Positions 1-10,640 of a stretch of 64,000 nucleotides of DNA are shown piece by piece. The notes under the pieces were generated by a model. The model worked only from the letters and a program-made list of their open reading frames with translations. It searched no databases and was not told where the DNA came from. The DNA comes from Rapana venosa (lineage: Eukaryota; Mollusca; Gastropoda; Neogastropoda; Muricidae): contig CM054145.1 in assembly GCA_028751875.1 (NCBI GenBank), positions 1,848,067-1,912,066 on the forward strand, in the 5' to 3' direction. The position numbers were made by a program, and so were the translations under genes. How positions within the stretch are numbered: the stretch's first letter is position 1; each line of letters opens with the position of its first letter.

Positions 1-423
1 TAGGGGAAGGGAGGGAAGGGGTAGGGAGTGTCGTTCAGCGGTTAGAGCACCTAGGTTCAAAGTGAGGTTTTTGCGTATGCAACCGTTCTAATTTTTTTCC
101 CACCATTAAGGTAGCCGCATTCCGACTTCGGGGATATAGTTTGGAACTGAACCTTCCAAATCTTGCCAGGACAGTCGGGAGGTACCTCTCTGCTTTTCTT
201 TTCTTCTTCCCGATTTTCAAATGTCGTGGGTTCTTTTGACGTGCACACAAGTAGGTAAGCACGTGGGTCTGACTGGTTGGTTCAGAGTCTCCTCCGAAAG
301 GCTCGACAGTTCAGTTCGATTTTCCTTGTACAACTGTGAAGAAAGGGCATGAGTTGGGATTCGAACCCAGAACTTCACGGTTCACTTGTTAGGCAGGTGA
401 ACGTCTAAACCATCCTGCCACCT
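1..423 (-). mobile_element. Old tRNA-headed SINE remnants
   Basis: On the minus strand 423-345 reads as a tRNA-like head with an A-box-like start and the B-box GGTTCGAATCC. The downstream body around 215-245 carries a GGGTTCTTTT-ACGTGC stretch also present in SINE family C. A second tRNA-like scrap (AGCGGTTAGAGCACC) lies at 37-51 on the plus strand. Both are diverged and broken, so these are fossils rather than working tRNA genes. Confidence 0.6.
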
Positions 424-1017
424 TCCGTCTTACAAAAATTAAGTAAATAAAGTGACACATTTTTTGGTAATTTTTCCAAGTTTGAATGAAAGAATCCAAC
501 TGTAAACGCACTACCCTTCCCTCTTTCAGCAAAGAATAAACATTGAAAACTGATCCCTGTTTTCTCTTCTTAAACAGTTTTTAAATAACAAATCGATTTT
601 GAAGATCTTCCTACACAGGAAGACTCACGTACACACAAATAAACAGACCGATTGATTTACTGACTGACTGACAGACTGACCGACCAACTGGTGGATTGAG
701 AAAGAGAGAAGAGGGGGGGGGGGGGGAGGAGAGGGGGAGGGGGGGAGAGAGGAGGGGTAGAGAGAGGAGGAGGAAAGATAGAGAGGGAGTGAGGGGGAGG
801 GGTTGGAGAGAGCGGGGTGAGGGGGGGTTGGAGAGAGAGGGGTGAGGGAGGGAGAGAGAGAGAGGCGCGCGCGCACACACATACACTGAAACTAATACGG
901 GTAACTGACAACGAAATGCTTGAAAGAATAATCCATCTCATTCTTACCACACACACACATTGAAACTGATAACTGTCGACCAATACTTTTGAAATTTTTG
1001 TCTTTTATTTTAATTCA
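424..1017. repeat. AT-rich spacer with GA-rich array
   Basis: 424-690 shows nothing recognisable. 697-869 is an imperfect GA/G-rich array with an internal G run at 712-726. It ends in (GC)n(AC)n at 866-883. 884-1017 contains two similar stretches ending in CACACACA and ATTGAAACTGATAAC, suggesting a short local duplication. No coding signal is visible. Confidence 0.6.
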
Positions 1018-1294
1018 ATGGGAAGGGGGGGGGGGGGGGGGGGGGGGATTCCCCAAACCAACTCTAGTCCTACGCGAATGTCATGGACTCCATTGTGGGC
1101 TATTTTCTTTTTTCTTTCTTTTTCGTTTGATTGTTTCTTTGTTTCTTTGAATGAAGGACCTGACGCCAGTGGGCTAACTGAGAGATGCTTTTCTTTTGGG
1201 ACTGCCCCAAATGAAGGGCGAACAAAACAAAACAAAAAAAGAAAAGAAAAAAAGACACGCTGTCTATATAATAGACACACGAAACAATGTCCTT

Positions 1295-1382
<88 letters not shown>

Positions 1383-1560
1383 GATCGATCGAACAGTGGA
1401 CAGAGAATTAGAAAGGAAAGATAAGGATTCAAACAACAACACCCTTCGCCTTCCCCCTCCCCCATCTATGAAGCCAATCAATCAATCAATCATTCCTCCC
1501 TCCGTCCATCTATGAAGCCAATCAATCAATCAATCACTCAATCAATCAATTTACTCAGTT
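1018..1560. repeat. Compound simple repeats: poly-G, (GA)n, (CAAT)n
   Basis: A G run at 1025-1047, a (GA)n tract at about 1299-1380 ending in a GATC-rich palindrome, then two (CAAT)n blocks at 1477-1492 and 1520-1550 that share a flanking CATCTATGAAGCC. The same series recurs at 13160-13942, with the G run greatly extended there. Open frames across this region are only translations of simple repeats. Confidence 0.85.
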
Positions 1561-1709
1561 CGGCTGAACTAGCCTTTTATTAAGTCTATTTCTTCAGAGT
1601 ATACATGACCAAGATAGCTGGAAACAAGCAAAAAAACCGTAAAGTGTGAAATACTGGTAATATCATTATCTGTGAAGACAGCAGCTAACGTTGAGGAAAT
1701 AATCTAAAT

Positions 1710-1753
<44 letters not shown>

Positions 1754-1779
1754 GGTGTTTTGGGGATTTTGTTGTTGTT

Positions 1780-2105
1780 TTTTATATCGAGGATAATGGA
1801 ATAAGCACTTATGTGCTTTTTACATCCAGTCCCCGTGTGTATGCGTTTTGTAAATTGTCATCTGTTCCCACCGGCACACAAAGGCCTACTCTTACGAAAA
1901 GCGGAACAGGATTTAACGTGTGCGCAAGATGTTCTGCGTGCGTTCGCACACGGGGCCTCGGTTTATAGTCTCATCCAAAGACTTTTGGGGAGAGTGGAGT
2001 CTGCACTGACGTTAACTCCAGGGGAAAATATCCCCTTGAACGGGAATCGAACCCGGGTCGTCAGATTGCGAGCGCAATGTTCTGACCACTAGGCTATCCC
2101 GTCTC
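1780..2105 (-). mobile_element. SINE family B, full length, copy A
   Basis: Read on the minus strand, 2105 starts a tRNA-like head with A-box (TAGCCTAGTGG type) and the B-box GGTTCGATTCC. The body has TATTTTCCCCTGGAG and a central domain with the conserved string TGAGACTATAAACCGAG. The 3' end reads TTATTCCATTATCCTCGATAT plus a short A/T tail. Another complete copy at 63645-64000 defines the ends. It lies between (GT)n at 1711-1750 and a GTGA/GA array at 2107-2386. RNA polymerase III transcription is expected from the internal boxes. Confidence 0.88.
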
Positions 2106-2106
2106 C

Positions 2107-2200
2107 TTGTGTGTGTGCGCGTGTGCGTGTGTGAGTGAGTGAGTGAGTGAGTGAGTGAGTGAGTGAGTGAGTGAGTGAGTGAGTGAGTGAGTGAGTGAGT

Positions 2201-2243
<43 letters not shown>

Positions 2244-2329
2244 CACAGAGAAACAGAGAGAGAGAACAGAGAGACCGAGACAGACACAACAGACAGAGAG
2301 AGAGAGTGGTGTGTGTGTGTGTCTGTGTT

Positions 2330-2379
<50 letters not shown>

Positions 2380-2390
2380 CGTGCGTGAAA
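2107..2390. repeat. Compound microsatellite (GTGA)n(GA)n(GACA)n(GT)n
   Basis: Continuous simple repeats directly behind the head end of the SINE: (GTGA)n at about 2131-2202, (GA)n, (GACA)n, an interrupted GA block, then (GT)n at about 2310-2386. The counterpart at 14499-14790 has different unit counts, with fewer GTGA and more GA units. These loci are length polymorphic. Confidence 0.9.
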
Positions 2391-2941
2391 AAAGGCAACA
2401 AATATGACACTGCAACGAACTCAATCAAAACTAGTCACATTCAAAAAGAACAACAACAAACCAAAACGTAAAAAGTAGAAACTCAACAAAAACCGTTTTC
2501 TACAAATTAGCAAAACAACAAAAAATGTGCAAACAAGTGTTAAAACTGAACAAAACAAAAAATTATATTAAAAAAAACAACCAGAACATGTTCTAGGGGG
2601 GATGGTGCGAAAAAGGGGCGGGAAACAACGGAATTTTCTGTTTGGGTTTTCTTTGGTAGTTGGTTTTTCTGGGGAATGGAGACCGCTGCCTACGTTTTTA
2701 TGACGTTGTTGTCCTGCTGTACCCACGCCGCTCATTCCAAATCTCTCCATCCACTCCAGCAGTACTTTTAACTCATCATGTGGCTTTCTCAGAGTCAGAA
2801 GTACAATGGGAGCTTAAAGTTAGAGGGCCGCCGTGATGCCACCTAGCGCAGGGCCGGCCCTGAACTACTGCTGGGTCACTTTGGCAGTGCTCAAGCGGTG
2901 CCTGTTCGTTAAACGAGTTAAATCTGGAGGGTTTTTTAGGG
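2391..2941. other. Unique AT-rich spacer, no gene recognised
   Basis: Poly-A-rich sequence (2400-2580) followed by about 330 bases of mixed composition. It repeats almost unchanged at 14795-15310. A minus-strand open frame of 60 codons at 2568-2750 has no recognisable motif. The block is conserved between the copies but gives no evidence of function. Confidence 0.5.
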
Positions 2942-3665
2942 GTTAATCTGGAGTTGAGATTTAATCTTCAGGAATTAATCTGGAGTTGAGATTTAATCTT
3001 CAGGAGTTAATCTGGAGTTGAGATTTAATCTTCAGGAATTAATCTGGAGTTGAGATTTGATCTTCAGGAGTTAATCTGGAGTTGAGATTTGATCTTCAGG
3101 AGTTAATCTGGAGTTGAGATTTAATCTTCAGGAGTTAATCTGGAGTTGAGATTTAATCTTCAGGAGTTAATCTGGAGTTGAGATTTAATCTTCAGGAGTT
3201 AATCTGGAGTTGAGATTTAATCTTCAGGAGTTAATCTGGAGTTGAGAGTTAATCTTCAGGAGTTAATCTGGAGTTGCGATTTAATCTTCAGGAGTTAATC
3301 TGGAGTTGAGATTTAATCTTCAGGAGTTACTCTGGAGTTGAGATTTAATCTTCAGGAGTCAATCTGGAGTTGAGATTTAATCTTCAGGAGTTAATCTGGA
3401 GTTCAGATTTGATCTTCAGGAGTTAATCTGGAGTTGAAATTTAATCTTCAGGAGTTAATCTGGAGTTCAGATTTAATCTTTAGGAGTTAATCTGGAGTTC
3501 AGATTTAATCTTCAGGAGTTAATCTGGAGTTGAGATTTAATCTTCAGGAGTTAATCTGGAGTTCAGATTTAATCTGGACTTCAGAGTTAATCTTGGAGTT
3601 CAGATTTAATCTGGACTTCAGAGTTAATCTTCAGAGTTAATCCGGAGTTCAGAGTTAATCTGAAC
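2942..3665. repeat. 32-bp minisatellite, copy A
   Basis: About 22 tandem units of roughly 32 bp. Each unit is two related 16-mers, one AGTTAATCTGGAGTTG and one AGATTTAATCTTCAGG, so the array began from a shorter 16-bp repeat. Variants swap TTGAG for TTCAG. The right end decays into shorter units (3560-3660). The array lies between a unique block and a LINE-tail repeat in both copies of the duplication. Confidence 0.95.
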
Positions 3666-4055
3666 ACCAGATTAATTTATGAACAGCCGTTGGAGGAGAA
3701 CGAGATTTTTCTTGGCCATTGAGAGCCAGAAGAAGAGAAGGTAGCTTGTGTGTCAAACTTCCTGCAAGAGACACATGGACACTTTCAAAGTTACATCCAT
3801 TCACCCCTATCTTTTGAAAGGGTTTTCTCACCGTTACAGCGAAATTCCACCTCACAGCAGAGGCATACCGAGAAAAGACGTTGAAGCACACAGACAAAAA
3901 CATCTCCCAAACTCAATTCAGTTCGGAGAACAAGCCTTCAACGAACCTTGGCCTTCTGAGTCTCAAAGACCAAGAGAGATCCGAGAGATCTTGTTCTCCT
4001 TTGGCCCTCAAACTACGCTGTACGGCCCACGAGAGGAGCTGGAAAGGATTTGCCA
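3666..4055. other. Conserved spacer beside LINE tail
   Basis: Low-repeat sequence shared with 16280-16665. Both strands contain short open frames (for example 3748-4164 plus), but the two copies differ by small indels that shift them, so none is convincingly coding. Since a LINE 3' tail lies directly to the right, part of this may belong to an old insertion. Confidence 0.4.
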
Positions 4056-4225
4056 ATCCAATCCTATTGTTCATAACCCTGCCGACCACAGGGGCCATAT
4101 CAGGGCTGTCACCTCGTCAACTTTTAAATCTCAGATTAAAATTGGGCAGCTATATACAGATTAAAACAGGGTATAAAACCAACTGTACTGTCATTCCCTG
4201 TATCAACGCCCTGGCCAACCATAAG
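4056..4225 (-). mobile_element. 5'-truncated LINE 3' tail (repeat F)
   Basis: Starts with CCAATCCAATCC and continues with a consensus found at 16668, 43008, 43165, 47432, 47551, 49482 and 49656: GCCGACCACAGGGGCCATAT, then AGGGCTGTCACCTCGTCAAC, then a GGGTATAAAACCAACT segment. At 49.6-50.3 kb the same repeat continues directly into a LINE C-terminal coding end on the minus strand. These are therefore best read as LINE 3' UTRs with a (GATTG)n tail, truncated at the 5' end. Confidence 0.7.
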
Positions 4226-5173
4226 GACTTGCCTCTATTTCTCTCATACACATCTGAAGGTGTCAGAAAGCGAACGAGAGAAGAAGAAGATGATCATGTT
4301 TTCTTCCAACAGCAATTCATGTGTCCAGCGTTACGTTAACTCTGAACAGGCACCATCGACAGTTAGAGTGCGTTGGTGGATAGCTGTAGGGAGTGTATGA
4401 TTCATGACTGGTTCATCAACACCAAAAGTAAGAAAAAGTGGGAAAACTATTGAAAATACTGTGCATTTGAGAAAGAGGGATGTAGGGGCATTGAAGAGGG
4501 CTATGTGTGTGTGTGCATGCGTGCGTGCGTGTGTGTGAGTGTGTGCGCACGCGCGCTCACGCGTGTAAATATAGGGGCAGAGTGTTGGTTGCAAATATAC
4601 ATCAACAAAAAAGCAAACAAGAAAAAGTTAAAAAAGAACAGCCAACCAACTATGGAAAAAACAACTAAACAAAAACGATACTTAAAAAAGCTCCAAACCT
4701 GTCAGCCAAGAAGGCGTCATTTGAAACAGACCCCCACACAAAGCAGACGATGAACCAGTCCGGTTAGCCCGCGTGACGACGAATGAATAAAGTCCGAATT
4801 CTTCCATCTCCTAAAAAACAACTGCGAAATAAATTTTTAAAATGATAAGGAGTAAAATAAAAACTAGCAATAAAAGAGTCAAAACGTAACACACGAACCT
4901 AACTGGTAGTTAAACAGGACAGGAGTAAATATTCATAAAGGTAAAGGTGTTCCCATAACCTAGGTGTAAAAAGGCGATTCACATCTGAAAAGCCCCACAA
5001 ACTTAAAACCCCCCAAACATTTCAGAAGAAGCGACTCACACAAAGCATTTTACAGAGGGAAGCTAACACACACACAAACAACACACCACACACACACACA
5101 CACACCACACACACAACACCACACACAAACACACAACACACAACCACACCAAACACTCTTGCAGCTGGAGCAA
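4226..5173. other. Spacer with SINE E stub and AC-rich stretch
   Basis: 4226-4936 is AT-rich sequence with GT/GC dinucleotide runs (4503-4566), matching 16850-17531. 4937-4966 is the 3' stub of SINE family E, cut where copy B continues with the rest of the SINE and 3.5 kb more. 4967-5173 matches 21336-21506 and contains AC-rich repeats (5065-5150). No gene is visible. Confidence 0.7.
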
Positions 5174-5435
5174 CTAGTGGCCCCCCCAGTACAGCAACTG
5201 CGTTATCCTAGGGGAGACAGAGTCTCTGGGTCGAGGCGTGGAGACGATGACCAGCAGGGCGAGGAGGAGGGCAAAGTGGGGCACGCTGTACATGGAGGGG
5301 GGCAAACTGCTGACCAACAGGCAGGGCGCCATCCCACGCGTTCCTGATGATATGACCCCCTCCTCCTCCTCCTTCTTCTGCTGCTGCTTCTTGCTCATGG
5401 GAGGCACCACAAAGAGCCCTGGGAGGGTGAGGAGC
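5174..5435 (-). CDS. Candidate coding exon, membrane-associated, copy A
   Basis: The minus strand has an acceptor-like TTTGATTCCAG ending at 5436, then an open frame that starts LLTLPGLFVVPPMSKK, runs through a K/E-rich stretch and a hydrophobic segment (HFALLLALLVIV), and stops at 5174. Third codon positions are mostly G or C, unlike the surrounding AT-rich DNA, which suggests coding. No donor is clear; a GT at 5186-5187 or one further on are possibilities. Copy B has one base fewer just before MSKK, which breaks the incoming frame. The protein is not recognised. It may be an internal exon of a membrane protein, or an old pseudoexon. Confidence 0.45.
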
Positions 5436-5570
5436 CTGGAATCAAATGACAGAGGTTTTATTGAACTGGTGGTGTTAGTTTTTACTTAGTTCTGATTGGG
5501 TTTACAGAGTGCTGAGGATTTCTTTCTTGCTAGCTGTGTCTTTGTCTGTCTGAGTGTCTGCGTCTCTCTC

Positions 5571-5607
<37 letters not shown>

Positions 5608-6760
5608 CGTGTGTGTGTGTTATACACATACATACGTAATACATACATACATACATACATACATATACACATACATACATACACACATACATCCATCCAT
5701 CCATTCATACAAACACACACAAACACACACAGACACACACAGACACACACACACACGAGCAGGTGGAAACAGCTCCGAATTCACCTAGAGAAACTCGAGT
5801 CGATACATAGCGTAGTTTCCCTCCCACTGCACTCCACTGCACCACAATACAGCATAATAGAACACAATACAAAACAAACTCTCAACTTGATCCTCTGCCG
5901 AAGTCGATACGCTAGGCCTGACTTGTCAGGTACTTAACGGCAGTGCAAGGCAGTTTCGTTCATATGACAGACACTGAGACAGTTGTTGCGGTCTGAGCGT
6001 CCTGTCTGACGAAGAAGAAAGAAATGTGGTGCTAGGCTAAATGAATGAAGGCTGACTCGTTCAAAGCAAAATGAAACGGCAAACACATGACTAATTCTTT
6101 ACAGCCTTTCTCTGTCTATTCATCGACAGTCGACGAAATGAAAAAGCAGACTATTAATATATATTGTCGTATGAATCATTCAGTGTGTCGACTCCATGAT
6201 TGATTACAAGTGGCCAATATTGTATCATTCACGGAGGGAAGGTGTGAAATCAGAGCCAGCGAGCTAGCAAGCGTGTGAACGTACATGCGCGTTATGCACG
6301 CACACAACACACACAAAAACACACATTCACATACGTGCGCGCGCAGGCACACACCGACAACAGTACACACACACACACATACTCTTGACATGCTCGCGCG
6401 TTTACACACACACACACATGTCGCTGGCAATGAAAAAGAGAGAAAGAGCGAGAGAAGGGGGGCGGGGGAAGGAGAGAAGGGAGAGAGAGAGACAGGTAGG
6501 GGTGGAGGGGGAGAGAGAGAGAGAGAGACAGGTAGGGGTGGGAGGGGAGAGAGAGAGAGAGAGAGACAGGTAGGGGTGGAGGGGAGAGAGAGAGAGAGAA
6601 GGGAGAGAGAGAGAGAGAAGGGAAGAGAGAGAGAGAAGGGAGAGAGAAGAGAAAGAGGGAAGGGAGAGAGGGAGGGAGGGGGAGAGAGAGAGAGAGACAG
6701 AGACAGAGAGAGGGAGTTTCCATATCACAAAGAGGAAAAAGAGACACGAAAAAAACCAAC
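5436..6760. repeat. Spacer with GT, ATAC, AC and GA-rich arrays
   Basis: (GT)n at 5575-5621, (ATAC)n at about 5635-5700, AC-rich blocks at 5715-5756, then unique sequence (5760-6290) and further AC/GT runs (6300-6420). 6432-6715 is a GA-rich array containing a higher-order unit with ACAGGTAGGGGTGGAGGGG, repeated three times. All of it recurs in copy B with changed lengths. No gene is seen. Confidence 0.85.
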
Positions 6761-6775
6761 CTTTCCATTCCATTC

Positions 6776-7058
6776 TTGGGAGGCACCGTGGTCGAGTGGT
6801 TTAGGCGGTCAACTCGTGATCCAGAGGTCGCGGGTTCGATCCCCGCTCGGCTCGGTGTTGTGTCCTTGGGAAAGACACTTTACTCCTATTTTCCTCACTC
6901 CACCCAGGTGTACAAGTGGGTACCAGCTCTGCTGGGGAAGTATCTGGCGACAGACTAGCGTCCTGTCACAGGGGTGGTGAAAAACCATCAGTTCGCTTAA
7001 CGCTACAGAAACCGGGATAAGCTCCGGCTCTATGGGCCTTCTGGCTCGAAAGAACATA
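6776..7058 (+). mobile_element. SINE family D with perfect target-site duplication, copy A
   Basis: A tRNA-like head carries an A-box-like TGGTCGAGTGG at 6789-6799 and the B-box GGTTCGATCCC at 6833-6843. A body follows with TGTCCTTGGGAAAGACACTT and TGGCTCGAAAGAACATA at the end. The 15-bp direct repeat CTTTCCATTCCATTC borders it at 6761-6775 and 7059-7073, the mark of LINE-mediated insertion. The same element and duplication occur at 23046-23330, so insertion preceded duplication or haplotype divergence. Confidence 0.9.
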
Positions 7059-7073
7059 CTTTCCATTCCATTC

Positions 7074-7439
7074 AGGGCATTAACAAACCCATGAATATAA
7101 AAAAAAAGTGACTGAATGAAAATAAGCATTAAAAACAACAACAAAAATAACCCAATAGCGACAAAACATACTAAACCCAATGAGTCAAAGTAATAAGCAA
7201 GAAAAAAGAAAAGAAAAAAAAGAACCAGTAATTAAAGACAATAAAACGATGTATTTTTAAACGAAAAATTGATAAATTGTAATGTATCGAAAGAGAGGCC
7301 AATATGTGAGAGATAACGTGTGTGCACGCCGCCCCCCCCCCCCCCCCCCCCCCCCCGTCCATCTCTCTCACAGTGCTATAAATACGAATAATACCAACTC
7401 CCTCTTGTTCCGGGATTTCTCTCAATGTCCCAGACATAT
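7074..7439. other. A-rich spacer with poly-C run
   Basis: A-rich sequence with several short A tracts (7095-7270), then a C run at 7332-7356 whose partner in copy B is shorter (23606-23620). 7360-7439 may be the upstream continuation of the LINE coding remnant that follows, but its frame is broken. Confidence 0.5.
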
Positions 7440-8100
7440 TATCAGTCTAATGTATCGTTTTCGCTTGAACGCTCTCCGTACAAAACTTTGCAAAAATATT
7501 CAATGTTTGTGTGATGAACAAATCACAGTGAACCATTTCCTTGTGCGCTGCTCATTAATGCGACTGTCAGTTTCACAAAAGCTTGGGCATTGCCATCCTC
7601 CCAACTGTCCTTTATCTCTAGAGCACATTTTGAATAACTATTCCCTTCTTCACGAGTTTTCTGTTTATTTAAATAGCAGTCCGGTTGGTATCTACCGTTC
7701 ATTCACGTTAAGCTGCTATGTGATGATTCGGTTAATGTTATATTAATTACTCGAACTTTATGTTAAATTAGTTATGTTATACAAGTTATGGTATTTCAAT
7801 AATGTGCTATTTTTTGCCCTATTATTTTTTAACATTTTTTTTTATAATACTTTTTCTTCAACATACACACACACACACACACATGCTCTATGTACGCACT
7901 TGAACTTGCACATGCTTATCCATACACATACTTACCTTTCTTTTTTTCTTTTTTCAAAATCCTTTTCCCTATCGTCTAATACCACTTAACGTGGCAGGGC
8001 ACACAAAATAGTCAAGGTGATGGTCAGGGTAAAACCACTTCTTTTTTGTTAGGTGTTCTTTTTTCCCCCTTCCCACCTTCAAATCCTCCTTCCTTTCTCC
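7440..8100 (+). mobile_element. LINE C-terminal remnant with CCHC-like motif, copy A
   Basis: The plus-strand frame from 7450 reads MYRFRLNALRTKL, then a Cys/His cluster of form C-x-C-x8-H-x4-C (CLCDEQITVNHFLVRC), and stops near 7746. This is the pattern at the very C-terminus of Jockey- and I-like non-LTR retrotransposons, after the RNase H domain or in its place. The AT-rich sequence after the stop (7747-7860) would be 3' UTR. The reverse-transcriptase part is missing, so it is a 5'-truncated, inactive insertion. The partner lies at 23690-23950. Confidence 0.7.
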
Positions 8101-8795
8101 CCCCGGTCTCGAATTCAGAATAAAGTCTGATGTACTACTCAACCCGATTGCTTCGTGCCTCTAAAACAAAGCGTGGTACATATTTCGAACACAAAACGAT
8201 ACTAAACACAAGACTTACCTGTTGTTAAGTTTCATAGCTGCAAAATAAAGGCACTCCCATTTCGAATCGAGACGAACGGATTTTCTGCGCAGTTTTATGA
8301 AGAAGTTAGGGCGTGGGACTTGGCTAACAATGTCAAGTCAAACCTATTGAAACTTTGACATCTTACAGGGTTGGGTGTTTTTTTTCCCAAACACTTTCAA
8401 CTCAACCCCGTGATTTGAAACAAGTCTATCTAGTCAAAGCAAAATGTCAATGATGTTCTGCACGTTTCTTTGGAGCGCCTCGTGCCTCCCTTAGTCTTTC
8501 CACGCCAACATGGTGATGCAATAATGAAAACGGAATCGATTCATTGCTAGCTGGCAGAGCAAAAAGAGGTAGGCCTATTTGAATGAATAGACGACTCACA
8601 TAAACCCGACGCATTATGTTCTCGTCAACTTGATATGTAAGCCTGCTTCTAAATCTGTCACACACGTTATTGTTGTCATTCTTGTTAATATTATGTTACT
8701 GTCCCTTCACCCTATCCTTCTCTTGTTCAACATCACAGCAAGGTGGAGGGAGGGAGAGGGAGAGAGCCAGAGAGAAGGGGGGGGGGAAGGGGAAG
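8101..8795. other. Unique spacer ending in GA array at gap
   Basis: Mostly unique sequence matching 24360-25060, with small indels between copies. Short open frames do not survive in both copies. From 8741 it becomes a GA/G-rich array and stops at the assembly gap. No gene is recognised. Confidence 0.5.
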
Positions 8796-9295
8796 NNNNN
8801 NNNNNNNNNNNNNNNNNNNNNNNNNNNNNNNNNNNNNNNNNNNNNNNNNNNNNNNNNNNNNNNNNNNNNNNNNNNNNNNNNNNNNNNNNNNNNNNNNNNN
8901 NNNNNNNNNNNNNNNNNNNNNNNNNNNNNNNNNNNNNNNNNNNNNNNNNNNNNNNNNNNNNNNNNNNNNNNNNNNNNNNNNNNNNNNNNNNNNNNNNNNN
9001 NNNNNNNNNNNNNNNNNNNNNNNNNNNNNNNNNNNNNNNNNNNNNNNNNNNNNNNNNNNNNNNNNNNNNNNNNNNNNNNNNNNNNNNNNNNNNNNNNNNN
9101 NNNNNNNNNNNNNNNNNNNNNNNNNNNNNNNNNNNNNNNNNNNNNNNNNNNNNNNNNNNNNNNNNNNNNNNNNNNNNNNNNNNNNNNNNNNNNNNNNNNN
9201 NNNNNNNNNNNNNNNNNNNNNNNNNNNNNNNNNNNNNNNNNNNNNNNNNNNNNNNNNNNNNNNNNNNNNNNNNNNNNNNNNNNNNNNNNNNNNNN
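8796..9295. other. Assembly gap (500 N)
   Basis: Exactly 500 undetermined bases, a conventional placeholder length. The left flank is a GA-rich array continuing copy A. The right flank (retrotransposon coding sequence) does not resemble what follows the same array in copy B, so real sequence of unknown length is missing or the join is wrong. Confidence 0.99.
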
Positions 9296-9875
9296 CAAGC
9301 CAGAAGTAGTATGCAGGACTGCCAGACAATAACAGCACTGTCAAAACTAAACACCACCCTAGAGAGATAAAATATCTCACTTATCTCCAAGATCAGACTA
9401 ATGCGCTCTCTTGTCATGATCCATATTTCTGTATGCCTGTGAACCATGGACCCTGACTGCAGATTTGGAGAGAAGAGTACAGGCGGTGGAGATGAGATGC
9501 TTTCGGAGACTCCTTGGCATCTCCTACAAAGACCACATAAGCAACGAAAGCGTGCATAACAGAATCCAGCAAACCATTGGACCCTATGAAACCTTCTAAC
9601 GATCGTGAAAAAGCGTAAACTTAAATGGTAGGGCATGTCACAAGATCCAAAGGACTTGCAAAGACAGTTTTACAAGGCACTGTCCAAGGAGGAAGAAGAA
9701 GAGGCAGACCAAGGAAGAGCTGGAGGATAACATCAGCGAATGGACAGGCCTAAAACTCAACAAAACCCTGAGAAAGGCAGAACAGAGAGAGGAATGTGAG
9801 GGAACTGGTTGTTGAGTCTTTGAGGGTGCCCCACGGTCGTCAGACTACGGACAGATAGAGATAGGTAGAGATTGA
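9296..9875 (+). mobile_element. RTE-like LINE C-terminal fragment
   Basis: In shifting plus-strand frames this reads as the end of a non-LTR polymerase: ALSKLNTT, ISLISKIRLMRSLV, a segment equivalent to TLTADLERR, then HKQRKRA, LLTIVKKRKLKW and a GRRRGRPRK-like basic stretch. It ends like the copy at 50935-51330 (EEWRKLVAKSS-VPQ type). Several frameshifts and stops are present. Its start is lost in the gap. It is inactive. Confidence 0.8.
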
Positions 9876-10017
9876 AGAAGCCAGTGCTTCTTAACACCAG
9901 GCCCTCATGAAAGAGAGGAAACAATAATAATTTTAAAAAAATCAATCTTAAAAAACAAAACAAAAAATTAAACAGAAAAAGAAAGAAGAAAAGCAGTACA
10001 TAAATAAGAAAAGACAT

Positions 10018-10270
10018 GACTCTCCCCAAAAGTCTTTCGGATGAGACTATAAACCGAGCCCCCGTGAGCGAACGCACGCAAAACATCTTACGCACACGTT
10101 AAATCCTGTTCCGCTTTTTGGAAGAGTAGGCCAGTGTGTGCCGGTGGGAACGGGTGACAAAATTTACAAAACTGCATACACACGGGGACTAGATGTAAAA
10201 AAGCACAAAAGTGCTTATTCCATTATCCTCGATATAAGAGAATAAAAAAATAAAAATAAATAAATAAAAC
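10018..10270 (+). mobile_element. SINE family B, 5'-truncated
   Basis: Begins inside the body (ACTCTCCCCAAAAGTCTTTC) and runs to the usual 3' end TTATTCCATTATCCTCGATAT, followed by an A/T-rich (AAATA)n tail. The tRNA head with the promoter boxes is absent, so it cannot be transcribed from its own promoter. Confidence 0.9.
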
Positions 10271-10640
10271 ATGCAACTCAAAAAAGGGGTCATATAACCG
10301 AGAAAGAGAGAGGACTCTAAAATAGTTTAATAGTACCTTGGCCACAACACATCAAAAGGTAAACTTAAGTGGAGGGGGTGGAGTGCAGAGGAAAATAACA
10401 GTGGATTATTCAGAAAATTTTTATACAATATTGCATCTGCTATAAATTTGTGCTAATATGTATACATGTACACTTATCTTCCTTTGTCAGTAATAACAGT
10501 AATGATATAGTAATATAGAGTTTAGCTTGATATCATTGTACGCTTGCTCCATTGCGTTTCGATCACCATGCATCAAAATAGCTTATGAGAAAAGAAGAAA
10601 AAGAATGTGAAGAAGAAGGGTATAGTTGAGTAGTATATTA
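10271..10640. other. AT-rich spacer, nothing recognised
   Basis: No repeats, coding bias or RNA features are visible. A few short A and T runs occur. Confidence 0.4.

Larger units (their letters stand above)
1..8795 (+). repeat. Duplicated segment, copy A
   Basis: This whole stretch has a near-identical partner in the same orientation at about 12420-25060. The order of landmarks is shared: a CAATC/CAAT repeat, (GT)n, an inverted SINE, a 32-bp minisatellite, a LINE tail, an exon candidate, (ATAC)n, GA-rich arrays, a second SINE with its target-site duplication, a poly-C run and a LINE C-terminus. Positions 1561-1700 look identical to 13951-14100. Differences are mainly repeat lengths, single-base indels and a 3.77 kb block missing here at 4966/4967. 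The copy is cut off by a scaffold gap in a GA-rich array. It is either a recent segmental duplication or two haplotypes assembled in series. Confidence 0.9.

Noticed and set aside
2568..2750. 60-codon minus frame conserved in both duplication copies
   Set aside because: Conservation follows from the duplication itself. No motif, codon bias or splice signals.
6776..6850. Functional tRNA gene
   Set aside because: Box A and B are good, but the sequence is the head of a SINE with a body, 3' end and target-site duplication, and no complete acceptor stem was found.
8630..9636. Long open frames across 8796-9295
   Set aside because: They are open only because the gap is undetermined sequence.
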